Shown: piece by piece, positions 24,073 through 33,315 of the stretch
Numbering within the stretch: position 1 is the first letter of the stretch
How the letters are laid out: each line of letters opens with the position of its first letter
Assembly: GCA_045544195.1 (NCBI GenBank)
Contig: JAZPYO010000015.1
Span: 1 to 49,846, forward strand
Length of the DNA: 49,846 nucleotides
Reading direction: 5' to 3'
Origin: RGIG7213 sp045544195
GTDB lineage: Bacteria; Bacillota; Clostridia; Oscillospirales; CAG-272
Notes under the pieces: generated by a model
What the model was told of the DNA's origin: nothing
The model's input: the letters and a program-made list of their open reading frames with translations, nothing else
Database searches by the model: none
Made by a program: the position numbers and the translations under genes

Positions 24073-27027
24073 TTACTTATATACGCTGAATTCAAAGATT
24101 GAGAAAAATCCCTTTGCGGGTGCTTGAACTCTCACGTATCTTCCGCTTCCATTAAGCGTTACTGTGTCTATTCCGTCAGATTTATAATCTCCGACTTTGC
24201 TCCAATTCTGGTTATCGTCCGATATGCAGATCGAGAATTTTCCTTCCGTATTTGCTTCCCAACGCAAAACGATTTTTGAAATATCAGTCTTTTGACCCAG
24301 ATCTACGGTCAGCCAGTAATTCGGTCCTGTTGTTCCAAGTCCGCTCCAGCGCGACAGGCGCGAGCCGTCAACTGCATAAAGAGCATCGTATCCTGCTTCC
24401 GAGAAGCTGGCAGTAACGGGCTTACCCTTTGCAAGATCTTCTTCTCCGCTCAAAGCAGGCTTAGGTTCAGATTTTGACAAAGGAGTAAAGTCTACTCTGG
24501 GACCTGATATGTTCTCAACGTCGAGAACCAGTATTTCACTGTCGATCACAACGTCACTTGAAGCCTTTATATCTTCAACAGATGCACCGACTGAAAATTT
24601 ATACGTGCCCTGCTCTATTATCCAATCGGAAGAATCGACATAATACGTCTTCAATTCATCATACGTAACGGTGCTTGTAATTACCGCTTCTTCGTCGGGG
24701 TTCAAAACGGGCGTCTTCCCGTATCCTGCAAGCTCTATCTTCGGCTGCTCATTCTTGCCGTCGGGCTTGGAAACGTAGAATTGAACTACCTCCTTACCCG
24801 CTGTATCACCCGTATTTTTAACCTTTACGGAAAGCTCGTATTCATTTCCGTTTTTGGTTACATTGAAATCGGAATATTCAAATGTTGTATAAGACATTCC
24901 GTATCCGAATTCATAGGATACATCAACATCAAACGTAGTGTAATAACGGTATCCGACGTATATATCCTCATAGAATATTGCTGTTTCGGAATTACCCGGG
25001 AAATATTCGGATGCAGGTGTATACGTATAGTCAAGAGGCCAAGTTGACGTAAGCTTGCCGCTGAAATTCTCTTTACCCGTAAGAAGATCCGCAACGGAAT
25101 TTCCGATCTGCTCACCCGAAAGACCTATATAAACGATAGCATCGGCGAGATCCTTCCATGACTCAACCTCTATCGGATTGCCTGTATTGATAAGCACAAT
25201 TAACTTTTTGCCCTTTGCGTGATACTCGCGTGAAAGATTTTCAATAGCCTCACGCTCTGTAAGGTTAAGATAATAGTCTCCGATGGAGTCCATATGGTCT
25301 ACGCCCTCACGTGATATACGTGAAATAGTGAATATAGCAATATTGCTGTTTGCAGCTGCCTCGCGTGCGATATCCTCAGTTACTCTTACTTCCAGAGGAT
25401 CGTTTGCGGGATTTATGAGCTGCGAATTAACTACCGCCTCGTGCTGCTTTACGCCATCATACATTTTTGCGGCTGTTCTGTATACGGATATACCGTCAAC
25501 TGCGGCAAGACCGTCATAAATGCTGACAAAATCGGAAGCATATACATAGCAGGCACCGTATCCGCAATGCTCCGTCACGTACGATGCATTACCGAACATA
25601 GCAACCTTCTTGTTATTGAACGGAAGCGTTGCATCATCGTTCTTCAGCAGTACCATACTCTCTGCACCGACACGGCGTATGGACTCATACTTTTCAGGCT
25701 TGTTTGTGATCTGCTTGGTAACTCTCTTTCTCGTCATCACCTCGCATTTAGCAGCAACGGAGAGAATATTTTCACAGCAAAAATCGACCTGAGATTCTTT
25801 TATCTTTCCATTCTTCACCGCATCGAAAATAACCTTTGCTTCTTCCTCGGGCTTCGGGCTTCCACAGTACATATCGTTACCTGCATTGACCGACTGAACT
25901 CTTGCACCCGATGCCTCCCAGTCGCTCATTACATAGCCCTTAAAGCCGAATTCGTCACGCAAAACGGTTTGTATAAGATCCTTGTTTGCGCATCCGTATC
26001 TTCCGTTGATGCGGTTATACGACGTCATTACAGTGTAAGGATCGGAATATTTCAATGCATATCCGAAGCCCTTGAGATATATTTCTCTCAGTGCTCTTTC
26101 GGTCACCTCAGACGATGAAGAGCCTCGGCTCGTTTCCTGGCTGTTTGCCGCATAGTGCTTAAGACACGCACCTATACCGTTTGCCTGCAAGCCGTTTGTA
26201 TAATTTGCCGCCATCATACCCGTAAGGTACGGGTCCTCGGAAAAATATTCAAAGTTTCTGCCGCCGAAAATATTCTTCTGAATATTGAGGCCCGGACCTA
26301 AAAGTATGTCTACGCCGTAGGCGGAAAAGTCGGATGCGATATGCTTTGTAAGATCACCCATCAGATCATCATTCCACGTTGATGCAAGGTTTGTAAGCGA
26401 GGGGTACGCCATTGATGAGGATGTCAAACGCAATCCGCTTGAAGCATCCGCAAACTCGAATTTAGGCACTCCCAAGCGCTCTACCTCATAGCTCGATCCG
26501 GCAAGGCCTGCGATGGTTGCACTCCATGCAACAAGTAGCTTCGTCTTTTCCTCGAGCGTAAGATTTGCAATTACCCACTTAACGCTTTTTTCCGACAACT
26601 GCGGTAAACCGCTGATAAACTTTACCTTTGCGCTATCCGATGCATTTGCATCGGATGCGCTCAATGTAAATTCATAGTCGCCGTTGAGAAATTCCGCACC
26701 GTCAAGCGTAAGCTCAACAAGTGTTTCCTTTGCAACAGTAACTTTTTCTTCTTTTTCTACGGTGCTTTCGCCGCTTTTTAATGTTGCTGCTACAACACCG
26801 TCAAAATCATCTTCGAATGATATTCCGAATGAAAAGCTTTTTTCATTCGTTTTATAGTTTTCAAGAATTACTTTCACGATTGGTACCTCTGTTATTTCAG
26901 TTTCTGCATCAGTAACAGGCATTGAACCGTCAGCAGTTGTATCATTTAGTGTATCGGCACTGCACGCACACAGCATAAGCAATGCAAGAAGCACCGATAC
27001 GATCCTCGTTACATTTTTAAATCTCAT
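24073..27027 (-). CDS. GH3 beta-glycosidase lipoprotein with F5/8 type C domain
   Basis: This 984-residue surface enzyme hydrolyses beta-linked glucosides or xylosides from non-reducing ends. A lipoprotein signal ends in LCAC (Cys22); a beta-sandwich prefix of about 110 residues follows. The GH3 barrel spans about 150-420, with KHYAANSQETSRG and the nucleophile Asp in VMSDWEASG (about 370). The second GH3 domain and an FnIII-like domain (about 700-820) come next, then a discoidin/CBM32-like domain (about 855-984) with AVDGSRLSRWSG and GRYVRVQ. The start has only a weak ribosome binding site, 8 bases after the stop of the dockerin protein gene, so translation may be coupled. Specificity cannot be set from sequence. 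Confidence 0.9.
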   Translation of the reverse strand: MRFKNVTRIVSVLLALLMLCACSADTLNDTTADGSMPVTDAETEITEVPIVKVILENYKTNEKSFSFGISFEDDFDGVVAATLKSGESTVEKEEKVTVAKETLVELTLDGAEFLNGDYEFTLSASDANASDSAKVKFISGLPQLSEKSVKWVIANLTLEEKTKLLVAWSATIAGLAGSSYEVERLGVPKFEFADASSGLRLTSSSMAYPSLTNLASTWNDDLMGDLTKHIASDFSAYGVDILLGPGLNIQKNIFGGRNFEYFSEDPYLTGMMAANYTNGLQANGIGACLKHYAANSQETSRGSSSSEVTERALREIYLKGFGYALKYSDPYTVMTSYNRINGRYGCANKDLIQTVLRDEFGFKGYVMSDWEASGARVQSVNAGNDMYCGSPKPEEEAKVIFDAVKNGKIKESQVDFCCENILSVAAKCEVMTRKRVTKQITNKPEKYESIRRVGAESMVLLKNDDATLPFNNKKVAMFGNASYVTEHCGYGACYVYASDFVSIYDGLAAVDGISVYRTAAKMYDGVKQHEAVVNSQLINPANDPLEVRVTEDIAREAAANSNIAIFTISRISREGVDHMDSIGDYYLNLTEREAIENLSREYHAKGKKLIVLINTGNPIEVESWKDLADAIVYIGLSGEQIGNSVADLLTGKENFSGKLTSTWPLDYTYTPASEYFPGNSETAIFYEDIYVGYRYYTTFDVDVSYEFGYGMSYTTFEYSDFNVTKNGNEYELSVKVKNTGDTAGKEVVQFYVSKPDGKNEQPKIELAGYGKTPVLNPDEEAVITSTVTYDELKTYYVDSSDWIIEQGTYKFSVGASVEDIKASSDVVIDSEILVLDVENISGPRVDFTPLSKSEPKPALSGEEDLAKGKPVTASFSEAGYDALYAVDGSRLSRWSGLGTTGPNYWLTVDLGQKTDISKIVLRWEANTEGKFSICISDDNQNWSKVGDYKSDGIDTVTLNGSGRYVRVQAPAKGFFSIFEFSVYK

Positions 27028-27035
27028 AATATCAC

Positions 27036-30005
27036 TTAGTTTATGGCAATATTGGCAATAAGGCTTACATCCGAAGAATTGACAGTGCCGTCGCCGTTAA
27101 GGTCTGCTGCATAGAAATACAGCTCTGTTGAAGATAACGCGCTTTTCTTCTTTGCACGGATAACGTCCTTCGCAGTTACCTTTCCGTCCCCGTCACAGTC
27201 GCCTGAAACATTGATAACGGCTGTGCTTGCAACGAACGAGCCTGAGTATTTTCTCATAATATAACCGGAGCATATTTTGCCGCTTGTCACCTGGTTACCG
27301 TCGCGGTCAAATACCTTACAGGAGTCCTCAAACGCTTTCAGCATTTCAGTTGCAGTCGTTCCCTCTTTTACGCCGATAATATTATTGTCCTTGAGTGAAT
27401 ATCCGCTTTCGGCACTTATTTCAAAATCACTGTCGATAGCAGAGATCACGAATCCCTGCGCGGCAGAGCCGTTGTACGTGTACGTCTTGACACTTGTGCC
27501 TGCCTCGGTCGATGCCGCGGGAATATCCATAAACCATGCCGATCCGTTGAACGGACGTATGCTGTACGTACCGTTGTTATTATCGAACAAAAACCAGAGC
27601 TGAGCGTGCGTTCCGTTATAATCGTACGTCTGGATGTTCGTGCCGTTAGCACAGTTTCCGCCGTAAAGATCAAGCGCTTTTCCGTTTGAGCTATCGGTTA
27701 TTTTATACAATCCTGAGCTCAGACGTTCAAAATGCCATGTAACCGCCTTGTCGTTTGTAACAGTCACAACGTCGCCGCCGCTGACACCGAGTGAAAGAGG
27801 TGTATACGACAAGTTGATCGTCGCGCAGAAATCGTCACCGAGATTAGCAGCAGGGGCTGAATATCTCGCTTCCTTATATCCCGTCGAGCAGAAGTGCTCG
27901 TAAGCCTTTACGTTATCAGTACCGAATGCGTCAGTAAGGTCTGCGTTTTTGGTCAGATAGTGCTTGATATTGAATATGGGGCTCGTTTCTCTGCCTTCCT
28001 TTATACCGAACGTGATAAAATGCTTGTACAACGCCATTGAATCGTCGCCGTACAAATTCTTAAGATCTGCATTTTTCTCTGCGTAGTATGTAGGATTGAA
28101 TGCGACAGCTTCCGCCATTGTTGAAACCTTTACTATAACGCCGCCTATGATAGCTCCGCCGTAATATATCGGAACTATCTGATTTCCGCTCTTGGAAAGA
28201 TCGGGCGTCGTGCCAAACGTATAGTCAGTTACAACCTTTTCAACACCGTCTGCCTTTACGGTAACGGTAATTGCTTTTTTGATCTTGTTTGCATTAGCTG
28301 ACCACGATTCCGTGCAAGGAACAAAGAAGCTTCTTATACCCTCTACCTTAGCAGAAGCAGAAGAGAGCGATGCTACCGTGTTTTTCCGGAATATGTATAC
28401 AGGGTTAGTCCCCGAGGTAATTGCATTTGCATTGGAATGGCTGACAAATCCGGTGCCGTTGCTTCTTAAGTATGAACGTGTGGAATTATCGGAATATCCC
28501 GAGCCGTAAACGTAAGAATAAAGTCCGTAGCTTGCCGTGCCTGACATTTTCCACATGGAATATCTCGTACCGTTTTCAGTTTCGGTATACGAGCTGCTCG
28601 TACGCAGATGTCCGCCGTCCTGGCCTACTATCTGCAGAAATCTTCCGCCTGATGTTCCCTGCAATGTACCGTAATCGCCGGAAACTGAAGTCCACATCCA
28701 TTCAACATTGGCGTCGGCATTTGTTAGATACGCAACTCCGTCTTTTACTACTACGTTAACGCTTTGAGTTGATGTATCGCCCGTAGCGTATTTTACTGCA
28801 TTTGCAGTACCTGCTGTATTTTTATCTGCAATTACGTAAACTCCGCCGTTTGTGAACGATGTAGTCTGAACGTATGATGTTTCGTAGGAATTGGCATCAA
28901 CGGTATTCCAGCCTGCGTAATTTGTCGTAAGATTCATCTGCTTACCGGTCGCCGGCTTGAGATAATCGTCGGTAGTGCCGTATGTGTGGCAGTTTTCCTC
29001 TGTTTCCCACCAAGATCCCTGCGCGCCGACGTTAATAAAGCCTGACGCTCCGCAACGCTTAACGACTACCTCGTTGCCCGTGATCTCAAAGACTGCCATG
29101 CTCAACTGATTACCGCCGGGGTTTGCGTTTGCACAATAACCGAGGTAACCTGCAGTCATATATGTAAATCTGAGCGGAACAGCCATAGGAACTGCCTTGC
29201 TGTTACCTACCTGAGATACGAACATCGTATCGCCTCTTGTAAGATAAACAGAGCCGCCGCCTATATAGTCATCGGATCTGCCCGAGTGGTTATGACCGTA
29301 AAGATATATGATGTTAAGTCCAAGCGCACCGCCTTCGTTAAGTGCATCAACGATATATTTAGCATACTGACCGTCATTATACGCTCTTGTACGCAAGGAT
29401 GAGTGAAGCGGAATATGAGCCGTAATAAATATCGGTTTATCATAACCGTTCATAGCCTTTTCAGCAAAATATGCGCGAAGGTTTGCCGCACTTTGCTGAA
29501 TAGTGCTGAGATGGCCGCCCATACCCGTGCTCATGTCGTTGGGATCGCCGTTATACCAGCCGTAATCGTCATCGTTAAGCACAAATACTCCGTAGTATTC
29601 TGTATCGTGTGCACCCGATGATGTAAGTCCTACTGATGCGGCAGGGTCGTGGTTGCCCTGAGCGAATATCATCTGGTTGACACTTCCGAACGCGCTTGAT
29701 ATTTTTGATTTGATTGCATTTATTCCCGACTCCGTAGCCGAGGTGGAAAATCCGCCCGAATAGTCACCGCACCACAGAACGCCGTACGGCTTTACACCGT
29801 TTGATTTCAGACTGCTAATAAGTGCGTCCGTATATGCTGACGGCTCAGTCGTGCTTGACGGCTGATAGTCCGAGCCCGTAACGACTGTAACAGTCGTAGC
29901 GGCGCTTGCAAGGTGAACGAAAACACCGGCAAATACGCCTAAGATCATAACCGCACACAAGCTTATGCAAAGTATACGGCGTGATAAGAATTTTCTCGTT
30001 TCCAT
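27036..30005 (-). CDS. Secreted metallophosphoesterase with ricin-type and dockerin domains
   Basis: This 989-residue secreted protein has a signal peptide cut after HLASAA (about residue 36). The calcineurin-like phosphoesterase domain (about 37-320) has VTGSDYQP, where the first metal-ligand Asp of the usual GDxH/Q is shifted by a serine, then CGDYSGG, GNHDPAAS, TAHIPLH and YGHNHSG. Two homologous 45-residue repeats (FNPTYYAEKNADL and FNIKHYLTKNADL) lie near 600-700. A ricin-type lectin domain (QTYDYNGTHAQLWFL) follows. A type I dockerin ends the protein, with duplicated calcium loops CDGDGKVTAKDV and LNGDGTVNSSDV. The dockerin predicts attachment to a cohesin scaffold. The start METRKF has AAAGGA 7 bases upstream; the frame is open to 30080 without a site. 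Confidence 0.88.
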   Translation of the reverse strand: METRKFLSRRILCISLCAVMILGVFAGVFVHLASAATTVTVVTGSDYQPSSTTEPSAYTDALISSLKSNGVKPYGVLWCGDYSGGFSTSATESGINAIKSKISSAFGSVNQMIFAQGNHDPAASVGLTSSGAHDTEYYGVFVLNDDDYGWYNGDPNDMSTGMGGHLSTIQQSAANLRAYFAEKAMNGYDKPIFITAHIPLHSSLRTRAYNDGQYAKYIVDALNEGGALGLNIIYLYGHNHSGRSDDYIGGGSVYLTRGDTMFVSQVGNSKAVPMAVPLRFTYMTAGYLGYCANANPGGNQLSMAVFEITGNEVVVKRCGASGFINVGAQGSWWETEENCHTYGTTDDYLKPATGKQMNLTTNYAGWNTVDANSYETSYVQTTSFTNGGVYVIADKNTAGTANAVKYATGDTSTQSVNVVVKDGVAYLTNADANVEWMWTSVSGDYGTLQGTSGGRFLQIVGQDGGHLRTSSSYTETENGTRYSMWKMSGTASYGLYSYVYGSGYSDNSTRSYLRSNGTGFVSHSNANAITSGTNPVYIFRKNTVASLSSASAKVEGIRSFFVPCTESWSANANKIKKAITVTVKADGVEKVVTDYTFGTTPDLSKSGNQIVPIYYGGAIIGGVIVKVSTMAEAVAFNPTYYAEKNADLKNLYGDDSMALYKHFITFGIKEGRETSPIFNIKHYLTKNADLTDAFGTDNVKAYEHFCSTGYKEARYSAPAANLGDDFCATINLSYTPLSLGVSGGDVVTVTNDKAVTWHFERLSSGLYKITDSSNGKALDLYGGNCANGTNIQTYDYNGTHAQLWFLFDNNNGTYSIRPFNGSAWFMDIPAASTEAGTSVKTYTYNGSAAQGFVISAIDSDFEISAESGYSLKDNNIIGVKEGTTATEMLKAFEDSCKVFDRDGNQVTSGKICSGYIMRKYSGSFVASTAVINVSGDCDGDGKVTAKDVIRAKKKSALSSTELYFYAADLNGDGTVNSSDVSLIANIAIN

Positions 30006-30070
30006 TTTTATTTCCTTTCCGTAGTCTGCGGCGTAAAATTTCATTTGCCGCACAATATGTTTACCTTTAA

Positions 30071-30099
30071 AGTATACCATAAAAATATAACTCCGTCAA
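30071..30099 (-). promoter_or_regulatory. Promoter of the phosphoesterase-GH3 operon
   Basis: On the minus strand TTGACG (30099-30094), 17 bases, TATACT (30076-30071), about 66 bases before the chosen start. Confidence 0.8.
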
Positions 30100-30223
30100 G
30101 TGCTTATATATAAAATATCTTATTATTTCCTATTGCAGTTGTGCATTTTAACCAACACACAAAAGCTTTTTTTGTTAAAAAGATGATATCTGCACGCATA
30201 ATTTTTTTATTAAAAAAACCTTA

Positions 30224-30252
30224 TTGACAAAATCCTTGATGTATGTTAAAAT
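30224..30252 (+). promoter_or_regulatory. Promoter of the DUF1508 gene
   Basis: TTGACA (30224-30229), 17 bases, TAAAAT (30247-30252). Between this and the divergent promoter at 30071-30099 the 100-base spacer is AT-rich and shows no clear operator. Confidence 0.83.
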
Positions 30253-30302
30253 AAAAACAAGAATAAGCAGTTTTTATCTGCGTTATGAAAGGAAAATTTG
30301 AA

Positions 30303-30680
30303 ATGGGAAAGTTTGTTATCAACAAGACAAATACCGGTTACACACTGGCTCTTAAGGCATCTAACGGTCAGACAATAGCTACAGGCGGCGAAGTGTTCAA
30401 TACACTTGCAAGCTGCAAGAACAGCATTGAAAGCATTGCTAAAAATGCTCCTATCGCTAACGTTGAGGATCAGACGGTTGAAGGCTTTGAAAAGGCTGTA
30501 AACCCCAAGTTTGAGATCTATACAGACAAGGCAGGCGAATTCCGTTTCCGTCTTAAAGCAAGAAACGGCGAGCCCATCCTTGCAAGTGAGGGCTATGCTG
30601 CAAAGGCAAGCTGCGAGAACGGCATCGAAAGCGTACGCAAGAACGCCGTTGACGCTGAGATCGTTGAACCCGCTGAATAA
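30303..30680 (+). CDS. DUF1508 (YegP-like) protein with two tandem repeats
   Basis: This 125-residue soluble protein consists of two homologous units of about 47 residues each. The first (about 3-50) holds GYTLALKASNGQTIATGG and SCKNSIESIAKNA; the second (about 70-118) holds EFRFRLKARNGEPILAS and SCENGIESVRKNA. This is the DUF1508/YegP fold, whose N-G-x-x-I/L-A-S and SCxNGIxSV motifs are both present; the molecular role is unknown. The start MGKFV is preferred because AAAGGA lies 9 bases upstream, whereas the upstream in-frame ATG at 30285 overlaps that site. The abundance of preferred codons suggests high expression. Confidence 0.88.
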   Translation: MGKFVINKTNTGYTLALKASNGQTIATGGEVFNTLASCKNSIESIAKNAPIANVEDQTVEGFEKAVNPKFEIYTDKAGEFRFRLKARNGEPILASEGYAAKASCENGIESVRKNAVDAEIVEPAE

Positions 30681-30698
30681 TCAACAATCTATATACAA

Positions 30699-30733
30699 AA
30701 AAACGGAAGACCTTCAAAAAGTCTTCCGTTTTT
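30699..30733. terminator. Bidirectional terminator after the DUF1508 gene
   Basis: AAAAACGGAAGAC and GTCTTCCGTTTTT pair across a 9-base loop. The convergent PH-domain gene ends just beyond, so the hairpin serves both strands. Confidence 0.9.
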
Positions 30734-30738
30734 TTATT

Positions 30739-31131
30739 TTAATCACAAGAGCAGTCTGCATCATCAGGATGATCGTCATCGTCCATAAATTCGCGTGCAG
30801 ATATACGCTTTTCGACCCTTTGCTTTTCAACAAGGTCGGAAATGAGATCCTTGATCTTTTTGGGATGCTTTATGTTAAGAATATCAATCTCGGGTGTTGA
30901 TTTATCGCCCGTGCAGCAATGTATAGTACCAAGACCGAACACACGCTGACCGAATGTGCGGTGAAGCGTCAGATCCATTACTCTGTATAAGCGGATCTCC
31001 TCTTCCTTTTTTGCAAAAAATCCCGTTTCAACAAAGAGCTTTTCACGTGTCAGCTTATATACCGTAAAGCTGAACGGCAAGCCGAGAAACGTTCTTTTTC
31101 TTTCTCTCCACAAGTATTCAGACACCTTCAT
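30739..31131 (-). CDS. Small bacterial PH-domain protein
   Basis: This 130-residue protein has one bacterial PH-like (bPH_2/YdbS-type) domain: SFTVYKLTREKLFVETGFF, then KEEEIRLYRVMDLTLHRTFGQRVFGLGTI (about 50-80), the usual 'I-L-x-D-I' region of the fold. No convincing membrane helix is present. The tail is very acidic and ends with two cysteines (DDADCSCD). AAGGAG lies 7 bases before the chosen start; a frame reaching 31176 would run into the MFS gene. It follows the MFS transporter gene by 4 bases and is co-transcribed. Function is unknown. Confidence 0.75.
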   Translation of the reverse strand: MKVSEYLWRERKRTFLGLPFSFTVYKLTREKLFVETGFFAKKEEEIRLYRVMDLTLHRTFGQRVFGLGTIHCCTGDKSTPEIDILNIKHPKKIKDLISDLVEKQRVEKRISAREFMDDDDHPDDADCSCD

Positions 31132-31135
31132 ATTC

Positions 31136-32425
31136 TCACTCCTTTGCCTTCTTTTTGATCGACAGAATTGCCGCAAAAACAGGAATTATGATAACAGCCG
31201 CAATTGCTGCTGCAAGGAAAATATTTGCATTGGGAATAAATGAAAGCGTTCCGTCATCATTTTCAAGCTGCTTTGCATTGCTCAAAACCGCCTTGCCTAT
31301 ATATGGGCCTACGATTCCCGGTACAAAAACCTGCGAGAAAATACGCACTCCCTGCAGTCTTCCCGCCTTGCCAACAGGAGTATTATCACGGATCATCGCA
31401 CCGAATACCGCCATACCCGACAAATATCCACTCATCATAAAAAGCGAGCCTATAAATACGGGAACGGTAGTGCGTGTAAAGAACAGGATCATATATCCCA
31501 AAATCAGCATCGCAAGCGATCCCGCACACGAAACGCCAAAGCCCTTTTTATCGTAAAATCTGCCCCAGAGCGCAGTTACGACAGATGCGGCGATTATCGC
31601 AGGTGCCATTATCAGAACATAATCAGCCATCTCCAACGATTCTTCGTAATAAATAATCAGATACGGCATAAATATCTGAATGGATATATTGAAAATAATG
31701 AATGCCGCGAGTGTTACGTACAAAACGACATTGCTTTTAATAGTAGACGGCATAAATCCGTAAACTATGCCCTTTAAATACGGCATTTCCGAACGCTCTG
31801 TCACGGGTTCTTTTATTATAAATATTCCGAGAATACCGACCAATGTCACGAGAGTACCGATTATCGTGAATATAAGCGTCCACGATCTCGGCTGATCGAG
31901 ATCAAAAAACATAAATCCGCCGAATACCGCAAGAACTGATAAGAGGGGCATCATAGCGTTTATGCCCTCTGCTGCGCCTCTGTTTGATTCATCGGTCGAA
32001 TCTGTAAGCCATGCATTGAACGCAGCATCATTTGCGCTCGAACCGAAAAATGTCATAACACAGTCAAGCACTATTGTCAGAGTGACACCGAGAGATGCTG
32101 CCGATGCAGTCAGTGCAAACGTCTTTGTAAGTATATCCTCTCGCAGACCGACAAAGGCAAATATCGAAATACCCCAGAGAATATATCCTGCACATATGAA
32201 CAGCTTTCTTTTCCCTATTTTATCGGAAATCGCGCCGATAAACACTGTTGTCAGCGTGGCTGTAACAGCAGATGCGGCAACCATATTTGATATATCGCCG
32301 GCGCTTGCATTGAACGTCTTGTATATGAACACGTTCAGATACATATTCTCAACGACCCACGCTATCTGTCCCAAAAGGCTGAAAAGCGTCAGCGCAAGCC
32401 AGAAAGAACCGTTTTTCTTCTTCAT
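31136..32425 (-). CDS. MFS transporter
   Basis: This 429-residue membrane protein has about 12 helices in two halves. The loop after helix 2 reads GAISDKIGKRK, the signature A motif of the major facilitator superfamily. The layout, with a long helix-rich N-half and DAAFNAWLTDSTDESNRG between helices 4 and 5, resembles SLC45/GPH-like or BtlA-type carriers, so a sugar or small-molecule substrate is plausible but unproven. AGGAGA lies about 13 bases before the start, longer than usual. The gene leads a two-gene unit with the PH-domain protein. Confidence 0.85.
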   Translation of the reverse strand: MKKKNGSFWLALTLFSLLGQIAWVVENMYLNVFIYKTFNASAGDISNMVAASAVTATLTTVFIGAISDKIGKRKLFICAGYILWGISIFAFVGLREDILTKTFALTASAASLGVTLTIVLDCVMTFFGSSANDAAFNAWLTDSTDESNRGAAEGINAMMPLLSVLAVFGGFMFFDLDQPRSWTLIFTIIGTLVTLVGILGIFIIKEPVTERSEMPYLKGIVYGFMPSTIKSNVVLYVTLAAFIIFNISIQIFMPYLIIYYEESLEMADYVLIMAPAIIAASVVTALWGRFYDKKGFGVSCAGSLAMLILGYMILFFTRTTVPVFIGSLFMMSGYLSGMAVFGAMIRDNTPVGKAGRLQGVRIFSQVFVPGIVGPYIGKAVLSNAKQLENDDGTLSFIPNANIFLAAAIAAVIIIPVFAAILSIKKKAKE

Positions 32426-32503
32426 AACAACAAATTATCTCCTTTTATTTTGAATACCAATATCCATATAAACAGCTTACTTAACAGTAACAGTATGTAT
32501 AAT

Positions 32504-33163
32504 TCATTTTACCTTTTCTGTGTACACTATTCCATCAGTATCCTTACATAATAACTCGACATCAAATCCGTAACCGCTTTTCACAGTCAGATTCAAGCCG
32601 ATATTACCTGAATAGTTGCTTTTGGGAGGCACGACTCTGCACGCAGTCATACGCCCTTCAAACCGTTTTTCCAATATCTTTTTAATTTCATTAAGGCGAT
32701 ACATATCGTCTATTTCAACGTATATAGTATCTGCATTTCTCTTTCTTTTTTCGAGCTTTGATATAAGCATCGTTGTAACGAGCGAAAACAGCGTTGCGAT
32801 TCCCGCTCCTGTATAAAAGCCAAAGCCTACCGCTATTCCTATTATACCTGTTGTCCAGACTCCTGCCGCAGTAGTAAGGCCCATTATCATATTGTTTTCA
32901 CGCAGGATTATCATTCCTGCGCCGAGAAAGCCTATACCCGATACTACCTGTGCAGATATTCGCAAAACATCGCCCTGACCGAAATAATCCTTTACATATA
33001 AGCTGATCATAGAAGTCAGCGCCGCTCCGAGACACACAAGAATGTGCGTTCTTATACCTGCCGCTCTGCCGTGACGCTCTCTTTCACTTCCTATAAGCAG
33101 TCCCAAAAGAACCGACAAAAACAGCTTAAAAAGTGTTATGAGCAAGAATTCCAACTCAAACAT
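32504..33163 (-). CDS. MgtC/SapB family membrane protein
   Basis: This 219-residue protein has four to five N-terminal helices with the MgtC hallmarks LLGLLIGSERERHGRAAGIRTHILVCLGAAL (about residues 16-45), SGIGFLGAGMII (about 80-92) and the TTAAGVWTTGIIGIAVG segment. The C-terminal 75 residues form a soluble ACT-like domain. MgtC proteins are linked to magnesium limitation and virulence in enterobacteria, but the family is broad. The start MFELEF has AGAGG 9 bases upstream; an in-frame TTG at 33181 is less likely. It has its own promoter. Confidence 0.88.
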   Translation of the reverse strand: MFELEFLLITLFKLFLSVLLGLLIGSERERHGRAAGIRTHILVCLGAALTSMISLYVKDYFGQGDVLRISAQVVSGIGFLGAGMIILRENNMIMGLTTAAGVWTTGIIGIAVGFGFYTGAGIATLFSLVTTMLISKLEKRKRNADTIYVEIDDMYRLNEIKKILEKRFEGRMTACRVVPPKSNYSGNIGLNLTVKSGYGFDVELLCKDTDGIVYTEKVK

Positions 33164-33193
33164 CAAACCAACCCTCTCCAAAATTCTTAATTC

Positions 33194-33222
33194 ATTATAA
33201 CATATAACTATGCAAAAATCAA
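33194..33222 (-). promoter_or_regulatory. Promoter of the MgtC-family gene
   Basis: On the minus strand TTGATT (33222-33217), 17 bases, TATAAT (33199-33194), about 30 bases before the start codon. Confidence 0.78.
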
Positions 33223-33242
33223 CATTTTGACATCAAAAACTA

Positions 33243-33271
33243 TTGATTTTTAAATAATGCTATGATAAAAT
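33243..33271 (+). promoter_or_regulatory. Promoter of the membrane-anchored propeller gene
   Basis: TTGATT (33243-33248), 17 bases, TAAAAT (33266-33271), about 45 bases before the ATG. It is divergent to the MgtC-gene promoter, with some 20 bases between the -35 boxes. Confidence 0.65.
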
Positions 33272-33315
33272 CAGTTTAAACGAGATATTATATTCGAAAG
33301 GAACAGCCTTTAATT

